Source of the DNA: Hyperoodon ampullatus
Lineage: Eukaryota > Chordata > Mammalia > Artiodactyla > Ziphiidae
Reading direction: 5' to 3'
Length of the DNA stretch: 64,000 bases
Assembly (NCBI GenBank): GCA_949752795.1
Contig: OX457061.1
Coordinates: 127,687,530 to 127,751,529 of the forward strand
Part shown: positions 25,461-37,953 of the stretch, in pieces
Layout of the letters: each line of letters starts with the position of its first letter
Numbering within the stretch: position 1 is the first letter of the stretch
The notes under the pieces: model-generated
Seen by the model: only the letters and a program-made list of their open reading frames with translations
Database searches by the model: none
What the model was told of the DNA's origin: nothing
Position numbers and translations under genes: made by a program

Positions 25461-27379
25461 GCATGACTGCTTTGGAGAGAGAAGGTGGACCCAGGTCCTG
25501 CAGGTGTGGAGGGAGAGGGAGGTGGCGGCTCACTCCGGGCTCAGGGCTCTCTGACCTGCTGTAGAAGGTTCGGGGTTGGGCCCTTGGTGGGCAGCTCTGG
25601 GACGGGCTGCTGAGAGGGGGCTCCCTCAGGACGTGGCGCTGTGGGGACGTCTGAGGCCCAGGGGCCACGTCTGGACGGGAGGAGGGCGGGGCATGGAGAG
25701 GAGCGGGGAGCCGGGAGGGGGCGCTGTCACTGGGCAGGGTGTTGGGGTCTCCATCCCAGAGAACCCTGAAGGGCGGCTCAGATCGGGGCCCCATCTGACC
25801 AGTGGCCACAGTTAGTGGGCGCTGTGCATGGGGTGTGCAAAGCACGCAGGCTCTAAATGGGCAAGAATTTGCGTGTTCTGGCTATTTTCAAATGATTGGA
25901 TTGTGAAAATTGGAGTCTGGTGTCAGTGGGCTTTGGAGGTGAGGGTCTCAGCCTGCCGTGGAGAACACAGCAGGCTGGGGGCAACACCACCTTGGCATGT
26001 TAACTGACACCTGTGCCATCCAGTCACCACCTATTGGGTCCAGTGAACAAGCTGCAGGTGCCAAGGGTTCTCACAGGGGGACGAGGGATGGGCACGTCTT
26101 TAACCTGGTCAGGGTCAGCCTGTCTGTCTCCCTGCTGACCCCCGCGGTATTTATTACACTAGTGCTGCCTGACCCTTGAGTCGAGCGCTGATGAAGAATG
26201 GGAGCGTTTTCACAGAGCACCACGCGATCACCCTCGGTGAGGGTATGCGGATTATTACAAGACAGCTCTGCAATCTCAGGGAATCATACGGTACAAGTGC
26301 ATTTCCTGCCCCCGGAGCAGTCCAGCCAGATGCAGGGCACTCACCTTTCAGGTGCTGATGCAGACACCCAGCACCTTTCCTCCCCGTCTCTGCCATAGCG
26401 TCCTCTGTCAGATCCTCGGGATTAGGTCCAGAGAAGAGGGAAGATGGTGGAGAAAAGATGAACCAGTTCTCAAGTGTCCCAGCTTGACTCACATTCCATT
26501 GCTAAAAGTGCAGTACTAAAGGAAAAACTTTAAATGTTCATATTACCTTGCAAGTAAAGTTCTTAAGTATGTTATAAATTGAATCACCTGATTTAGAAAG
26601 CACAAAGAAGGATTAGAGCGTTAGTCCCAGCACAGGCTCGTGCGGAAACAGAGTGAACCCTGAACGTATCTCAGTGACGTTTGCGTGGGGTGACATTTGC
26701 AAATACTTCCTAAGTACTTTTTTTTTTTTTGGTTAGTTAATTGCCATTGTAAACTTATTTTTTGCTTGTTTGTTTTCTGTTTTTCCCGTTAACATAATAG
26801 AAAGGGGAAAATGTGAGTTCATTTTCTTAAGAAGCTATTAAACGAGCTGAAAGCTCTTAAAACAGAATAGATCTGTTTTTGTTATTTTTTAAAAAAATAC
26901 CTTCCTCTACTTTTATATTAACTTTCTATGGTGAAAGGCCTGGAACGTACTCACTTTTTTAGGTGGATTGTAACAGAAGACATTTTTGTACTTAGGGAAA
27001 AAAGGATGGTGATTTCAAGAACAGACGGTTTTTAGGAACCCACTGTTACCACGATTTCTACCTCGTCATGATAGAAAGTGAGTCTGGAGCATGGAAGTGT
27101 CTTTTCAGAGGACAGTTAGGAACCCAAGAAACAATCAGCCAGTTCTCAGCACGAACGCCAAAAATCTCCTGAAGGAATTGTGACCTTGCTTCTGAAACTA
27201 CACAATCGTAGGCCTGAAAATCTCAGAGATAATTAATAGTAATAGCTACAATTTATTGGGCATCTTGCTGGTGAGATAGTGTTCAAAGTGGTTGGTACGA
27301 GATAGACCCTTAAGTCCCCATAATGATGCTGTGTGATAACTCCTGATACACACTTTGAGACGAGAAGACTGAGACGCAG
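25461..27379. other. No gene seen; GC-rich patch then unique sequence
   Basis: Bases 25480-25830 are GC-rich and give long frames on both strands (133 codons minus, 79 plus). Neither has a recognisable domain, so composition is the simpler explanation. The rest is unassigned. Confidence 0.45.
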
Positions 27380-28090
27380 AGAGATTCTCCAGTTCATCCA
27401 AGTTTATTCCGTTGGTTAGTGTATTTTTCAGCTCAGTTGTAACTTCTGTTTGGTACTTTCTTGTATTTTCTCTCTCTCTGTTGAAGTTCTCAGTGTGTTC
27501 ACCCATTTCTTGAACTCCATGAGCAATTTCATGACTCTTACCTGGAACTCCTTATTAGTTAGATTGCTTATCTCCATTTTGTTTACTTCTTTGCTTGAAG
27601 TTTTGTCTTGTTCTTTTGACTGAAACACATTTCTTTGTCTCCTCATTTTGCTTTACTCTCTGTATTTATTTCGCTGTCTTTGGTAAGTCAGCTACCTCTC
27701 CCAGTCTTGAAAGTGTGGCCTGGGGGAGCTGTCCTGTGGGCTCAGAAGCATAGCCCTGCATGGCCACCATGGCCAGGGGCTCAGGGCTGTCCCCAGGTGG
27801 CTGCACACGCCCTCCTGTGTGGTGGGTCAGGGCTGTTGTGGTGCCCCGGTGCTGACAGGTGCTGGCGGGTGGGCTTTTCACCTGACCACCTGTGAGGCCC
27901 TTGTGCAGCCCAGGTGTGGGCGGGGGTCTCAGTGGGCCCACCTACCGGTGTGAGCAGGTTAGAGGGAGGATGCCCAGATGGGGCCACCAGTGCTGGTGTC
28001 AGCAGGTGCCTGAGATCACAAAAGCGGCCAGGGTCTTGAACCCCAGTCAACATCCCGACCGGTTTCTCCCTCTGTGACAGATGCTTCAAG
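27380..28090 (-). mobile_element. L1 ORF1 N-terminal and 5' UTR fragment, minus strand
   Basis: The minus frame 27428-27646 begins MRRQRNVFQSKEQDKT and has NLTNKEFQVRVMKLL, matching the start of ORF1 in the L1 at 52628. GC-rich 5' UTR-like sequence follows to about 28090. Confidence 0.82.
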
Positions 28091-28544
28091 ATTAGTGAGC
28101 CGGGTCCCCTTCACGGAAGGTCCGTGCCCTTTTCAATCGGGTGTTTTTGTGCTGGTTTGGGGTTCAGTGAGTCTACACAGGAGCCTGTAAAGAGCAGGTT
28201 TTCTCTTCCCTGTAGTTCTGTCATTTTCCTGGATGTATTATTCCTCACTGATTTCCAAAGTCGGGTGTTCTGGATTCGCCTCTTTCCTGTGCAGGAACTA
28301 AGGATTGTGGTACCTGATGTGGAGCTGGAATCCCTTGTTCCTCGGGAAAAATAACTGTGTTTGTGATCCTTCCTGGTGGTGGATCGCCGGACGGGGCTGC
28401 AGTGTTTCCCCCCTCAGCAAGTCTGCATCCCAGCCTCTCCTGCCATCTCAGTGCTGCCCTTTTACCCTTTGTTGTAGACACGCTGTCCATCAAGTGTTCA
28501 GTCCCTTTTAGACCCCTCTCCCTAGAGCGCTCTTCCGGCTTCTT
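28091..28544. other. No gene seen; possible further L1 5' UTR
   Basis: Mixed-composition sequence between two minus-strand L1 pieces. It may continue the L1 5' UTR but is too diverged to be sure. Confidence 0.35.
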
Positions 28545-29935
28545 TGAGAAAACACATATTCAAACCCTTTGTTTTTCATTGGATTACTTGTCACCTTATT
28601 ACTGAGTTGTAGGATGTCTTTATGTATTCCGGCTACCAGTCCTTTATCAGCGATATGATTTGCAAACATGTTTCTCTCAGGCTGTGACCTATTTTCTTAT
28701 ATGCTTGATGGTATCTTTTGAAGTGCAACAATTTCTGACTTTTACGAGGTCTGATTTATCAATTCATTTTGCTAGTGTTATCGGTTTTGTAGCTAAGAAG
28801 TCATCACCTAACCCAAGGTCATGAAGATTTACTCCTTTTTTTTGTTTTATTGCTGTTTCTGTTTTCATTTTTGAAGAGTTTAAAGTTGGGTGTGTGGTCC
28901 ATTTTAAGTAAATGTTTGTGTTTGGTGTGAGACTTGGCATCTCTGTCAAAAATCCATTGATTGTAAATATATGGGTTTATAGGACCACAAATATAAGTGT
29001 TTATATCTGGAGTCTCAATTTTCTTCCCTTGATCTAAAATGTCTGTCTTTATACCCGTACTATACTGTAGCATTTTGTTAAATTTTGAGATCAGGAAATG
29101 TAAGCCCTCCAACTTTGTTTTTTTTTTTTTTTTTTTTTTAACATTGTTTTGGCTGTGGGGGTCCTCTGTATTTGCATATAAATTTTAGAGTTGGCTTGCT
29201 TGTTTTTGAAAAAGAGTCTGCTGGAATTTTGATAGGTATTTTATCAGATCTGTGCATGAATTTGGAGAGAACTAACATCTTTATAACGTTGAGTCTTCCA
29301 ATCCATGACACAGTCTATCTCTTAATTTATTTAAAGCTTTAATTTCTTTTAGCAATATTCTCTAGTTTCAGTGTGTACTTGTTTTATTAAATTTATTCAT
29401 AAATATTTCATTCTTTCTGATACTTTTGTGAATAGAATTGTTTTCTTGATTACATTATGAGTTGTTTGTTATTAGCAGCATAGAATCATAATGGATTTTT
29501 ATAATGGATTTCGTATCCTTGTGACCTTGTAAACTCCGTTATTAGTTCTTGTAGTTGTGTGTGTGTTCCAATAAAGACAGGTTTACCTTGTCCCTTTCCA
29601 ATCCTGATACCTTTTGTTTATTTTACTTGCCTCATTTCTCTAAAACCTCCCACACAAAGTTGAGTGTGAGTGTAAGAACAAACATCCTTGCAGACTTTCA
29701 CCGTCAATTACAGTGTAAGTTGTCCGGTTTTTGTAGATGCCCTTTATAAGGTTGAAGACGTTCCCTCTTATTCCTAGTTTGTTGAGATTTTTTATCATGA
29801 ATTGGACTTTTGATTTTGTCAAATGATTTTTCTGCATTCATTGAGATTTTCATGTGTTCTTTTTCCTTAATAACTATAATTTTGAAATAATGACAAAGAA
29901 AACTGGAATTTGACTTTTCTTCCTTTATTTTTCCC
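28545..29935 (-). mobile_element. Old L1 ORF2 fragment, minus strand
   Basis: Contains the reversed ORF2 C-terminal half: TATTCCGGCTACCAGTCCTTT, CATTTTGTTAAATTTTGAGATC, TCTTCCAATCCATGA and TTCTGCATTCATTGAGATTTTC. The last is the RT block read backwards. Broken minus frames at 28819-29112 and 29640-29937 are relics. A T23 run lies at about 29118. Confidence 0.86.
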
Positions 29936-30495
29936 AAATACTAGCAGTACCATGGTGTGCTAAAATTCAATGGGAAATTCAGTACAGTGCCAACGAATGG
30001 ACTTTTATAATTCAAATTATAGTGAGGCCTAGAGACTTTTAAAAAGCACCTAATGTCCTGGTTAAACAATTTTCATTTATAAGTCTCTTTCAACATAAGA
30101 AATTCACAAGGTTCTGTTTTAAATTGTTGATTGGAAACCATTTTAAGGGTCCTGTCTGTAGTTGCAATGAGACTCATACTAAGCTAACAGGTTTTTAAAT
30201 TAATTTTAGTATAAGTATGAGTTTATATGTTCACAGATGAATTTTTAAAAGAAGTGTTAAGTCTTCGGTGCAATGTTTAATAGCAGCTTTTAGCATGAGG
30301 TGTGATAAGTGAAGTATCTATTTTTGTTGACAGAGGGATAGAGGGATTTAATGGATATGATGATTCAAGTTTACATTACATACAAAACAATACAACCAGT
30401 AACTAATGACCTAAATAAAACTGCATAAATCAAAAAAAAAAAGTAAGTTAAACCTAATTCTGCCAAGGGAAACAATGAAATTACTTCTTTTTTAA
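29936..30495. other. No gene seen; AT-rich unique sequence
   Basis: No coding frame or assigned repeat. Confidence 0.5.
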
Positions 30496-30730
30496 AATGT
30501 ACATACTACTATATATAAAATAGATAACTAATTAGAACCTGCTGTGTAGGACAGAGAACTCTACTCAGTACTCTGTAATGGCCTATATGGGAAAAGAATC
30601 TAAAAAAGAATGGGTATGTGCATATATATAACTGATTCACTTTGCTGTACACCTGCAACTAACACAACATTGTAAACCAGCTATACTCCAATAAAAATTA
30701 ATTTAAAAAAATTAAAATTAAAAAAAATGT
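30496..30730 (+). mobile_element. L1 3' tail fragment, plus strand
   Basis: ATAAAATAGATAACTAATTAG, then AACTCTACTCAGTACTCTGTA, then AACTGATTCACTTTGCTG and CTATACTCCAATAAAAATT with an A-rich tail. Confidence 0.92.
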
Positions 30731-31011
30731 ATAATTATTTCACAGCTCTGATCAGTGTACCAGAAACCATAGTGCTAGTTATTATGCTCAGACACTGGTT
30801 CTCGGCAGGAAACGGGTGTTGGGTCCTATAACAACAGCTAATGTCTACTGAGCACTTTTATAATTACAGGCATTTTATCAAAGGATTTAAAAGCTTTGAC
30901 TATTTTAGTTTCCAAAGCAATTATCTAGTGAAAGTATTTATTAACCCTGTGATCTTGAACAAAGTAACTCTTTGTGTTTTGGTTTTTTATTTTTAAAAAT
31001 GAAGGTATTAG

Positions 31012-31224
31012 GGGGCTTCCCTGGTGGCACAGTGGTTGGGAGTCCGCCTGTCGATGCAGGTGACACGGGTTCATGCCCCGGTGCAGGAAGATCCCACATG
31101 CCACGGAGCGGCTGGGCCCGTGAGCCATGGCCGCTGAGCCTGCGCGTCCGGAGCCTGTGCTCCGCAACGGGAGAGGCCACAGCAGTGAGAGGCCCGCGTA
31201 CCAAAAAAAAAAAAAAAAAAAAAG
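31012..31224 (+). mobile_element. CHR-2-type cetacean SINE, plus strand
   Basis: Complete copy. Exact 13-bp target-site duplication ATGAAGGTATTAG at 30999-31011 and 31225-31237. Confidence 0.97.
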
Positions 31225-31427
31225 ATGAAGGTATTAGTAGTAACCTACTTCATAGGATTGCTGAATTAAAAGGGTCACTGATTGTAAAGGCTTTATAACA
31301 AGAGCAGCCACGTCGCATGCACTAACTCACTCAATTCCCTTACTTTCTATTGTAGTGTTCTGTTGCTATGTGTATGTTTGTCAATTACTGTTATATTTTC
31401 TTTTCTTTTTTTTCTGTTTTACTTTTT

Positions 31428-32880
31428 AAAAAAACTTTTATTGGAGTGTAATTGCTTTACAGTGTTGTGTTAGTTTCTGCTGTACAATGAAGTGAATCAG
31501 CTATTTGTATACCTATATGCCCTCCCTCTTGGACCTCCCTCCCTCCCCACCCCCCTTCCTGCCCATCTAGGTCGTCACAGAGCACCGAGCTGAGCTTTCT
31601 GTGCTTTATAGCATGTTCCTACTAGCTATCTGTTTTACGCATGGTAGTGTATATACGTCAATCCTTATCTCCCAATTCGTCCCACCCACTCCTTCCCCAC
31701 CATGTCCACACGTCCATTCTCTATGTCTGCATCTCTATTCCTGCCCTGCCATTAGTACCATTTTTCTAGATTCCATATATATGCATTAATATATGGTATT
31801 TGTTTTCCTCTTTCTGACTTCACTCTGTATGACAGACTCTAGGTCCATCCACATCTCTACAAATGACCCAATTTCATTCCTTTCTGTGGCTAATATTCCA
31901 TTGTATATATGTACCACATCTTCTTTATCCATTCCTCTGTTGATGGACATATTTAGGTTGCTTCCATGACCTAGCTATTGTAAATAGTGCTGCAATGAAC
32001 CTTGGGGTACATGTGTCCTTTTGAATTATGGTTTTCTCAGGGTATATGCCCAGAAGTGGGATTGCTGGGTCATATTTTTAGTTTTTTAAGGAACCTCCAT
32101 ACTGTTTTCCATAGTGATTATATCAATCTACATTCCCACCAACAGTGCAAGAAGGTTCCCTTTCTCCACACCCTCTCCAGCATTTATTATTTGTAGATTT
32201 TTTGATGATGGCTATTCTGACTGGTGTGAGGTGATACCTCATTGTAGTTTTGATTTGAATTTCTCTAATGATGAGTGATGTTGAGCATCCTTTCATGTGC
32301 CCCTTGGCCATCCATATGTCCTCCTTGGAGAAATGTCTATTTAGGTCTTCTGCCCATTTTTGGATTGGGTTGTTGGTTTTTTTTTTATATTGAACTCCAT
32401 GAGCTGCTTGTATATTTTGGAGATTAATCCTTTGTCTGTTGCTTCATTTACAAATATTTTCTCCCATTTTGAGGGTTGTCTTTTCCTTTGTTTACGGTTT
32501 TCTTTGCTGTGCAAAGCTTTTAAGTTTCATTAGGTCCCATTTGTTTATTTTTGTTTTTATTTCCATTTGTCTAGGAGGTGGGTCCAAAAGGATCTTGCTG
32601 TGATTTATGTCATAGAGTGTTCTGCCTATGGTTTCCTCTAAGAGTTCTATAGTGTCTGGCCTTACATTTAAGCCTTTAATCCATTTTGAGTTTATTTTTG
32701 TGTATGGTGTTAGGGAGTGTTCTAGTTTCATTCTTTTACATGTAGCTGTCCAGTTTTCCCAGCACCACTTATTGAAGAGGCTGTCTTTTCTCCATTGTAT
32801 ATTCTTGCCTCCTTTATCAAAGATAAGGTGACCATATGTGCGTGGGTTTATCTCTGGGCTTTCTATCCTGTTCCATTGAT
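31428..32880 (-). mobile_element. 5'-truncated L1 (3' UTR and ORF2 C-terminal half), minus strand
   Basis: Reversed 3' UTR (TTATTGGAGTGTAATTGC, then GTCGTCACAGAGCACCGAGC), then the ORF2 C-terminus to about CCATTGAT at 32880. Decayed minus frames include 32123-32311 and 32492-32731 ([19 protein letters not shown]). Confidence 0.93.
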
Positions 32881-33040
32881 GTTTTCTTTATCTACTGCCC
32901 CTCTTAAAATCCGTCTCTGTCCTTTAAACTGTTTTTTGTCTTGTGTTCCATTTTCTTTGATATTAATATTGTTATTCTGGTTTACTTTTGACTTGAATTG
33001 CCTGTTTCGGTTTTTTATGTATATTCCTTAATTGTTAATC
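32881..33040 (-). mobile_element. Old L1 ORF2 5'-region scrap, minus strand
   Basis: TCTTTGATATTAATATTG and surrounding sequence resemble the reversed ORF2 N-terminal block also seen near 51000 and 61070. Short and diverged. Confidence 0.5.
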
Positions 33041-33049
33041 TTTCTTAGA

Positions 33050-33537
33050 GCTCCTCTGTCCATATTTAGTGGTTCCAACCTCAGCATGGATAGGGAGGTG
33101 CTGCTGCCAGAGGGCCACTCAGGAATGGATAGTGTATTTCGTTCAATAGTCTGCTTCTCACCCATGTCAGACTCTGGTTCCCTGATACTGCCCTGTGACA
33201 CTGAACTTCTGCTGCTGCCTGTCGGGGGCCGTTCTGCTGGGTCCCCACATGGTGCCATCTTGGGGGGGAATGTGTTCCCTTCAGAGCAAAGCAGGTTTGC
33301 CTGCAGCTCCTCGGCTCTGGGTCCTCCCTGTAAAACAGCACAGGGCACAGGCAGACCTCGCTGCCCTTGTTGTGTCCCCAGGTCCTGTCCCCTTGCCCTG
33401 AGTCAGGGCCCGGGAAGGAACAGGGAAAGGATTGTGCTCTGGCTGCACCTCTCTCTGTGCAATAAACTGGCCTTTCTTTCTGGCCCGCAGGCTGGGTCTT
33501 CTACCCAAGTCCATAAAACTGTGGCGGCTACTGTGTA
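33050..33537 (+). mobile_element. Possible LTR remnant, plus strand
   Basis: GC-rich, no splice-supported frame, with CTCTGTGCAATAAACTGG near 33457: a poly(A) signal in the setting usual for the R/U5 part of retroviral LTRs. Ends are not defined. Long frames on both strands here (e.g. 33032-33538 plus) have no known domain. A non-LTR origin is possible. Confidence 0.35.
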
Positions 33538-33959
33538 AGCAGGGGAAGCGTCAGACCCTTCACAGCTTTGCCAGGCCTTCTGTCGTAGGAAATATCCACC
33601 CAGCACCGTGTGCAGGTAAAGGGGCACCAGGCCTCTTCACAGGTGCTGCACCCCAGTCCTCCCAGCTGGAGTTTTCTGCTCACACCAAAGCAGAAGGCTT
33701 TTGTCTTCTACGTGATCTGAATGGTGTTTTTCCGAATCGTTTTTGTCCATACATACTCTTGCTTCTGTGGTTTCTCCAGGTTTGGTTTGGAGAAAGGAAT
33801 AAGGATTATGTGCTGTATCAACATCTTGTCAGACCCCATAGGATGTCCATGATTTAAAACTAGTTATGCATTCATCTCAAGGTAAAGTGTTTGATCTGTA
33901 TATAATTTCCTTTCCAATCAACACAGTGATATTATGTGGCTCCAGAGGAAACCTGCCCT

Positions 33960-33995
<36 letters not shown>

Positions 33996-34709
33996 ACACA
34001 TTTGGCAGACTGGAAAATTGCAGCCTTACAAAGCATACAGGATGTTTGATTAAAATGCTACTTGATGGCAATGGAATTAGTTAAAAACCTGCAGGGCCAA
34101 AATATACACATACATAAGAATCATTTTGGCATGAACTAACAGAATGAATAATGAAATTTATAGCACCTATTACCCAGGATGTATAAAGAAATTCGAAACA
34201 GCCTAGAGGAAAAACACATATTAAGAATCACATAGGCATACACAGTTGAAATTGCATCTGAACAGCAGACAATGCATATTTTAAAGCCTGAAAAGAGATT
34301 ATGGATAACTTTTTAAAAAAAATATGGGCTACTTATATGAAAATTGCATTAAATGATTTTGAAGTGAATTACTTTCATTTCCAAAGAGGAGAGAAAAGGA
34401 CCAGATGAGCTGCAATTAAAGCAGAAATTAAGTTCATTTTTTAGACAATTGCTTTATCTTAATAGAGGAATTATTTAGTTCCTACCAGATTACACAAGGT
34501 TTTCTTGAATCCTCTGTAATTGTAAGGATGGAGCAGCTTAACAGTAAGAAGAACATGACTGTAAAGCCAATAAATCACTAGATTTTGATACATAGTTATG
34601 GAATCTAGCAAACTGTGTGGATTTGGGTTACCAATGGAAATGCTCTGAACTCAGTTTCCTCTTCCTGCAAATGGGGATACTGTCTCTCAGGGCTGACTAG
34701 ATGAGCTAC
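33538..34709. other. No gene seen; unique sequence with a (GA)n microsatellite
   Basis: Contains about 14 GA units at 33963-33991. The 141-codon frame at 33432-33857 has no recognised domain. Otherwise AT-rich and unassigned. Confidence 0.5.
33963..33991. repeat. (GA)n microsatellite
   Basis: Uninterrupted AG/GA run, likely polymorphic. Confidence 0.95.
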
Positions 34710-35298
34710 TGTTATCGAACCAAACTCGTGTCCGCTCGCCCATGTGCAGTGAAGCCAACCTACTGACACCGGGTTGTGGTGAAAAAAAGTGTGGTGTTTA
34801 TTACAGTCGCCAAGCAAGGAGTCTAGGCAGCTAGTGCTTCAAACACTCAAACACCCCAGAGGCTTTTGGGGAAAGGTTGTTAAAGACAGGGTGAGGGAGG
34901 GGAGTTGCGGGGTGTGTGGTCAGCTGATGGACACCCTACTGATTGGCTGGTGGTGAGTCAGCATCATCAGCCTTCTGGTTCCAGCTGGTCTGGGGTCTAC
35001 GTGCTTGTGGGCAGCATGCAGTTAACTTCTCCCACCTGGTGGGGGCTTCAGTATCTGCAAAACAGCTCAAAGGCCATGGCTCAGAATATTATCTACAGCC
35101 CTCGAGGAGGCACTACAGGTCCTTGACTTTGTATAATGGCTAAACTATTATCATTTTGTCTTGCTTGACTGTTTTCCTTTCTTTCTGCATTTTCTCACTT
35201 CTCTTATTAAATTTATTTTCTGACTAAAGTTCTTCTACAGACAAGAGGCAGCCAGAGGACGTGGGTGGGAAGGCCTCATAGGGTCCTGCTTGGCTACA
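34710..35298 (-). mobile_element. Solo LTR of an endogenous retrovirus-like element, minus strand
   Basis: About 589 bp with TG...CA ends. A reverse AATAAA lies in GTGGTGTTTATTACAG. It shares blocks with the LTR at 22713-23303: AGCCTTCTGGTTCC, TCTGGGGTCTACGTGC and CATAGGGTCCTGCTTGG. No adjoining retroviral genes recognised. Confidence 0.58.
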
Positions 35299-36668
35299 GT
35301 ACTTGTACTGAAGGCCTATTATAAGATTTAACTTGTGTTAGAAACTTAAAAATGGGCACATCCCTTTATTAGGTCATATTCCATATATGTTCGTGTTTGT
35401 GGTACATCAGATAGTTTGTTAAGAATTTTGTAACCGTAAAAAATGCACAGTTTTCACTACTAATAAAATAGCTCAGCTTCACTCAGTGTCGTGATGCATT
35501 AACTTTGCATTCTGTTCTTGTAATTAAACAGCTCTGTGGTCACAGGTCTTTATTTTCCTGGTTGGTTCATAGGCACATTATCTGTTCAGTGATGCTCTGA
35601 CAATATGAGAAAAAAAGTCCCAAGTACAGGAGATGTTTCCCTGCATCAGCTATATTTTACAAGTTCTGAAGGGACAATTTTTCATCCTGAAGTTTGTAAA
35701 ATGGAAAGTTTTTCTCTACTCTTCCTAACAACTATTTTTGTATCAACAGATTATATATGCAGTTAAATAATATATAACCATTTTCTTAATTCCCTCAAAA
35801 TATAATTGATATATACTATAAGATATTTTATATGTTATATATGCATAATATATAATATATATTATAAAACATGATACATGTAATGACATATATTACTCTA
35901 ATTTATCCCAGTCATATTTTTGGATATGCTCTTGATGATTTCTCCCTGGAATGAATGATTATTTCAGAGCATGAGCATCTGAGCATAGCTTCTACTTGCT
36001 ATGTAATATTACTTTCAGAGTCATCACTCTTCAGTGTCAAGCACACAGAGCACCAATGCCAGGTCTTACACACTCCTCGGTGCCACGCCTTCCCTGAGTC
36101 TTGCACCCACTAGCTATTTGTTCCATAGATGCTCAGGTGTGACTGTGACGTGTGTGAAAATATACTGTCTACACAGCCGTTCTGTCTTTGCCCTGTAGAC
36201 CGAGTACTAGTGGTCTCACCAGTTGTGACAAGACACTGAGATCAGATTTACTTTATGAAAATGTAACTTAATTTAATCATTTGAAGGTTTATAATGCATT
36301 AATTGTGCACAGAATTTGTGTATGGAGCATAAGTCTGAAGCAGTGAGAGGAAGCAGCTGTGTTTCCCTGGCTTGATAGCTATAGTGTTTGTATTAATTAT
36401 CTCATGAAATGGAATCATTGGAATAGAAAATTCATTATGTTTCATTAAAGAAAAGAAATCGAAATGCTTATGTTTATTAATTTTAAAATATATTCCACTC
36501 CCCTCCCACAGCCTCCCAAACCAGTAATACCTTTAATGAAAACACATGAGCAATGAAATTAAAGAAAATATAATAGCGTTACTCCGTGTGTAGTTGCGTG
36601 TGGGTATATGTGTATGTGTGAACTTTTAAAATGTAAAGAATTTAAGATTTTTAAATAAAAATTTTAAT
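35299..36668. other. No gene seen; AT-rich unique sequence
   Basis: Includes TA-rich simple sequence at about 35790-35880. No coding frame or assigned repeat. Confidence 0.5.
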
Positions 36669-36670
36669 TT

Positions 36671-36750
36671 AGGACTTCGGGGTTTTTGAGCTTGAGCCAC
36701 CTGTTCTCGCTTGGCCCTGCAATAAACCTTTCTGTGCTCAAAAAAAAAAC
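36671..36750 (+). mobile_element. Small retroposed LTR-transcript 3' end with poly(A)
   Basis: About 70 bp ending CCCTGCAATAAACCTTTCTG then TGCTC and ten A residues. The AATAAA-to-poly(A) spacing is right for a processed transcript end. A TTTTAATT-type sequence lies on both sides (about 36661 and 36753), suggesting a short target-site duplication. Likely an LTR R-region copied by L1 machinery. Confidence 0.5.
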
Positions 36751-36958
36751 CATTTTTAATTCATCCCAGTGAAGAATTATGATCCAGTGGGGGCATGCCT
36801 CAGAATTTAAAAAAATTTTCAGTATCTTACTGTTGATATATTTTGAATATTTTAGTTGAAATAATACAAATAGAAATATAATATAAATAGAAACACTACT
36901 TCTAAAAATATGTCAGCAAAATCCTTCAATATCATTCGGTTGGAATCTCTTCCTACAT

Positions 36959-37132
36959 TTTTTTTTTTGTGGCTGCACTGGGTCTTTGTTGTGGCACACG
37001 GGCTTCTCTAATTGAGGCGCACAAGCTCAGTTGCCCCACAGCATGTGGGATGTCAGTTCCCCGACCAGGGATGGAACTTGCATCTCCTGCATTGGAAGGC
37101 AGATTCTTAACCCTGGACTACCAGGGAAGTCC
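36959..37132 (-). mobile_element. CHR-1-like SINE, short form, minus strand
   Basis: T-run, GTGGCTGCACTGGGTC, then the reversed head CTACCAGGGAAG. Exact 13-bp target-site duplication TCTCTTCCTACAT at 36946-36958 and 37133-37145. Confidence 0.95.
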
Positions 37133-37953
37133 TCTCTTCCTACATCTAAAGTAAAAATGTTTATGTTGAGAATTCTGAGCGTGACAGTGTCTATCATGTG
37201 AAATCTCTAGTCATCGGCATACTTCTCTAGATGGAATACCACATGTACCAATTTATTTTTCTGGGAATGAAATATAAATATTAACATTACCTTCTCTACA
37301 AGGCTGATTAATTAGAGTTTAAATTTTATTTAAACAGTATTTATTAGAATATTGAAGACCTAGCTGAAAGTGAGGAAATATTGGGTTACGTGTCATACAC
37401 CAGGTCATAAAAAATCATCCTGCTGGAAGAAACAACTTGGTTCATTTTGTGCATTATGATGGTTTAGGGGAAGTGCTGAGCTCCTTAAGAACCGGAGTTA
37501 AATTTTCAATGAACTTGTTCAATACTGAAGACAAGAGCATAAATTAATAAAACACAATTTAAAAAGCAATTGAGAGGATTGTAAAAAGTTGGTTATTTGG
37601 TAATATAAACCAATGATAACCTGAATGAAACAGTAACACCTTGCTTAAATTGGCAAAAGAAGAAATAGAAAATTTAAATAATCCAATCATATTATAGAGG
37701 TAGAATTTATCATTTATATCTTCCTGCAAAAGAAAATCTTGGCCCAGATATTTAAGGGAAAAAATACTAAATGTATTAACACACTTTTAGATAAGAAAAA
37801 AAAAGCAGCACTTCCCAGTTTATTTTACATATCCAGCATTACCTAGATAAGAAAATATGTAAAGGAAATTAATATGTTCTTCTCATGTACAGACATAATA
37901 GTAAAAAGCCTAATAAATAATAACAAAACTAGTCTAGGAATATATATATATAT

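Noticed and set aside
25444..25845. 133-codon minus frame and 79-codon plus frame
   Set aside because: Complementary frames in a GC-rich patch with low-complexity Pro/Ser/Arg content; no domain.
33032..33857. 168- and 141-codon plus frames
   Set aside because: They lie in and just beyond a possible LTR and contain no domain I recognise, retroviral or cellular.
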